The notes beneath the pieces were generated by a model, which saw only the letters and a program-made list of their open reading frames with translations, was not told the origin of the DNA and made no database searches. The position numbers were made by a program, and so were the translations under genes. 64,000 bases of DNA from Streptomyces sp. MspMP-M5 (GTDB lineage Bacteria > Actinomycetota > Actinomycetes > Streptomycetales > Streptomycetaceae): the NCBI RefSeq assembly GCF_000373585.1, contig NZ_KB891879.1, positions 62,001-126,000 on the forward strand. Reading direction: 5' to 3'. This document shows positions 63,209 through 64,000 of this stretch, piece by piece. Within the stretch, counting starts at the first letter, position 1; the number at the start of each line of letters is the position of its first letter.

Positions 63209-64000
63209 CTACCGGGTCAACGCCGCGTGCACCGGGGCCAGGAGCGAGAGGTCGTCGGTGGTGACGGTGAGGTGGGTGGCGCCGGCGGATTGCCAGGCAT
63301 CGGCGAGTGGGCGCCAGGTGTCCGGCCGGCCGGGGTTCGGGCGGAGGCGGGCCTCGGTGCCGAAGGTGGTCCAGTCGCGGCCGGCTTCGGTGACCGCGGT
63401 GCGGAGTTCGGCGATGAGTGCGGCGCCTCGGTTGACCCGGTTGGCGAGCAGGCCGGACATGGTGAAGCCGTCGGCGAGGGTGGCGATCCGGCGCAGTGCG
63501 GCCGGTCTGCCTCCGGTGCGCAGGGTGCCGCCGCCCATCCAGAGCGGAATCCGACGTGGCCGGGGGGTGAGGGTGACGCCGGAGAACGCGAGGTGTTCGC
63601 CGGCGAAATCCGCTTCCGGCCGTGTCCACAGCAGGCGCAGCGCACGGACCTGTTCCTCGAACAGTGCCGCGCGGGTTCCCGGAGCGACGCCGAGGGCGGC
63701 GGACTCTGCGGGATCGGAGCCGATGGCGATGCCCAGGCGCAGCCGGTCGCCGCTGAGGTGGGCCAGTTGCGCGGCCTGTTTGGCGGCGAGCACCACCGGG
63801 CGGTGCGGCAGGATCGTCATCGCGGTGGCCAGCTCGATCCGGGTGGTGACCGCCGCCAGGAACGCCACCAGCGTCAGGCTCTCGTAGGCGGGGGTGCGGG
63901 AGACCAGGTGTTCGGGGATGGAGAGGTGGTCGTAGCCGAGGTGTTCCGCGGTCACCGCGAATTCGCGGAGGCCGGCGGGCGGGAGGGTCGTGGGGACGGT
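63209..64000 (-). CDS. LLM-class flavin-dependent oxidoreductase, N-terminus outside the window
   Basis: Luciferase-like monooxygenase using reduced FMN or F420. At least 263 residues are present, and the frame runs through the right edge (TVPTTLPPAGLREFAVTAEH is the most N-terminal part seen). Typical segments: LGYDHLSIPEHLVSRTPAYE, RIELATAMTILPHRPVVLAA, KQAAQLAHLSGDRLRLGIAI, then GVTLTPRPRRIPLWMGGG. F420-dependent members are common in actinobacteria. The C-terminus ends LLAPVHAALTR. The role is unknown. Confidence 0.9.
   Translation of the reverse strand, partial: TVPTTLPPAGLREFAVTAEHLGYDHLSIPEHLVSRTPAYESLTLVAFLAAVTTRIELATAMTILPHRPVVLAAKQAAQLAHLSGDRLRLGIAIGSDPAESAALGVAPGTRAALFEEQVRALRLLWTRPEADFAGEHLAFSGVTLTPRPRRIPLWMGGGTLRTGGRPAALRRIATLADGFTMSGLLANRVNRGAALIAELRTAVTEAGRDWTTFGTEARLRPNPGRPDTWRPLADAWQSAGATHLTVTTDDLSLLAPVHAALTR

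Overview
The window is a continuous piece of very GC-rich actinobacterial chromosome. A Streptomyces (or a close relative) fits best. The signs are strong third-position GC, GTG and TTG starts, a chaplin with a sortase signal, a WhiJ-type regulator next to a DUF397 protein, a DUF574-type methyltransferase, and DUF6314 and SPW-repeat proteins. I saw no tRNA, rRNA, CRISPR array, insertion sequence or phage gene. The two ends cut through a polysaccharide deacetylase (left) and a flavin-dependent oxidoreductase (right).

Layout. 0-5.6 kb: the deacetylase, a response regulator/histidine kinase/lipoprotein operon, a DUF1992 protein and a secreted propeller-like protein. 5.8-11 kb: a tight methylmalonyl-CoA mutase operon (mutA, mutB, meaB) ending in two hairpins. 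11-16.7 kb: regulatory and accessory genes, including a WhiJ-like trio, two methyltransferases and an ABC-type ATPase that has lost its catalytic residues. 16.8-21.6 kb: a choline-to-glycine-betaine operon (aldehyde dehydrogenase, APC permease, GMC oxidoreductase). 21.6-29.5 kb: a nickel/cobalt permease with a probable Nur site, a MarR/metallo-hydrolase pair, a LysR regulator upstream of an OAT2-like ArgJ, a TetR/quinone-oxidoreductase pair, and a regulator/SDR pair in which both genes are broken. 29.5-34 kb: a membrane-anchored hydrolase, a truncated regulator, a divergent isochorismatase/GlxA-type pair and a methyltransferase.

34.1-44.5 kb is the most unusual part. A cell-wall-anchored chaplin and a tiny secreted protein are followed by eleven genes for small secreted proteins of three paralogous families, and almost nothing else. 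Family 1 (six members) carries one Cys pair around a core reading LNVDVLGEVGILNG. Family 2 is a Cys domain starting LFRPYQECSP, plus a Pro/Gln-rich relative. Family 3 (two members) has four Cys. The genes repeat as modules (family 2 then family 1, sometimes then family 3) on both strands. Most have their own terminator hairpin. Four family-1 genes share a promoter-like block at a fixed distance from the start codon. Two units share a duplicated leader of about 525 bp. I know of no assigned function. A surface or aerial-hypha role is an inference from the chaplin neighbour and the architecture.

44.6-54 kb: a HAD-like gene with an in-frame amber codon, argG with a probable ARG box, two transporters, an SDR without its catalytic Tyr, a methyltransferase, a collapsed MFS gene, and a DMT exporter with a large operator-like dyad near an XRE-cupin regulator. 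54-64 kb: an Mrr-like membrane nuclease, a NarL/DesK-type two-component pair, small membrane proteins, a YciI protein, a cupin followed by a LysR regulator, an aromatic-ring FAD monooxygenase, an SPW-repeat protein and the partial flavin oxidoreductase.
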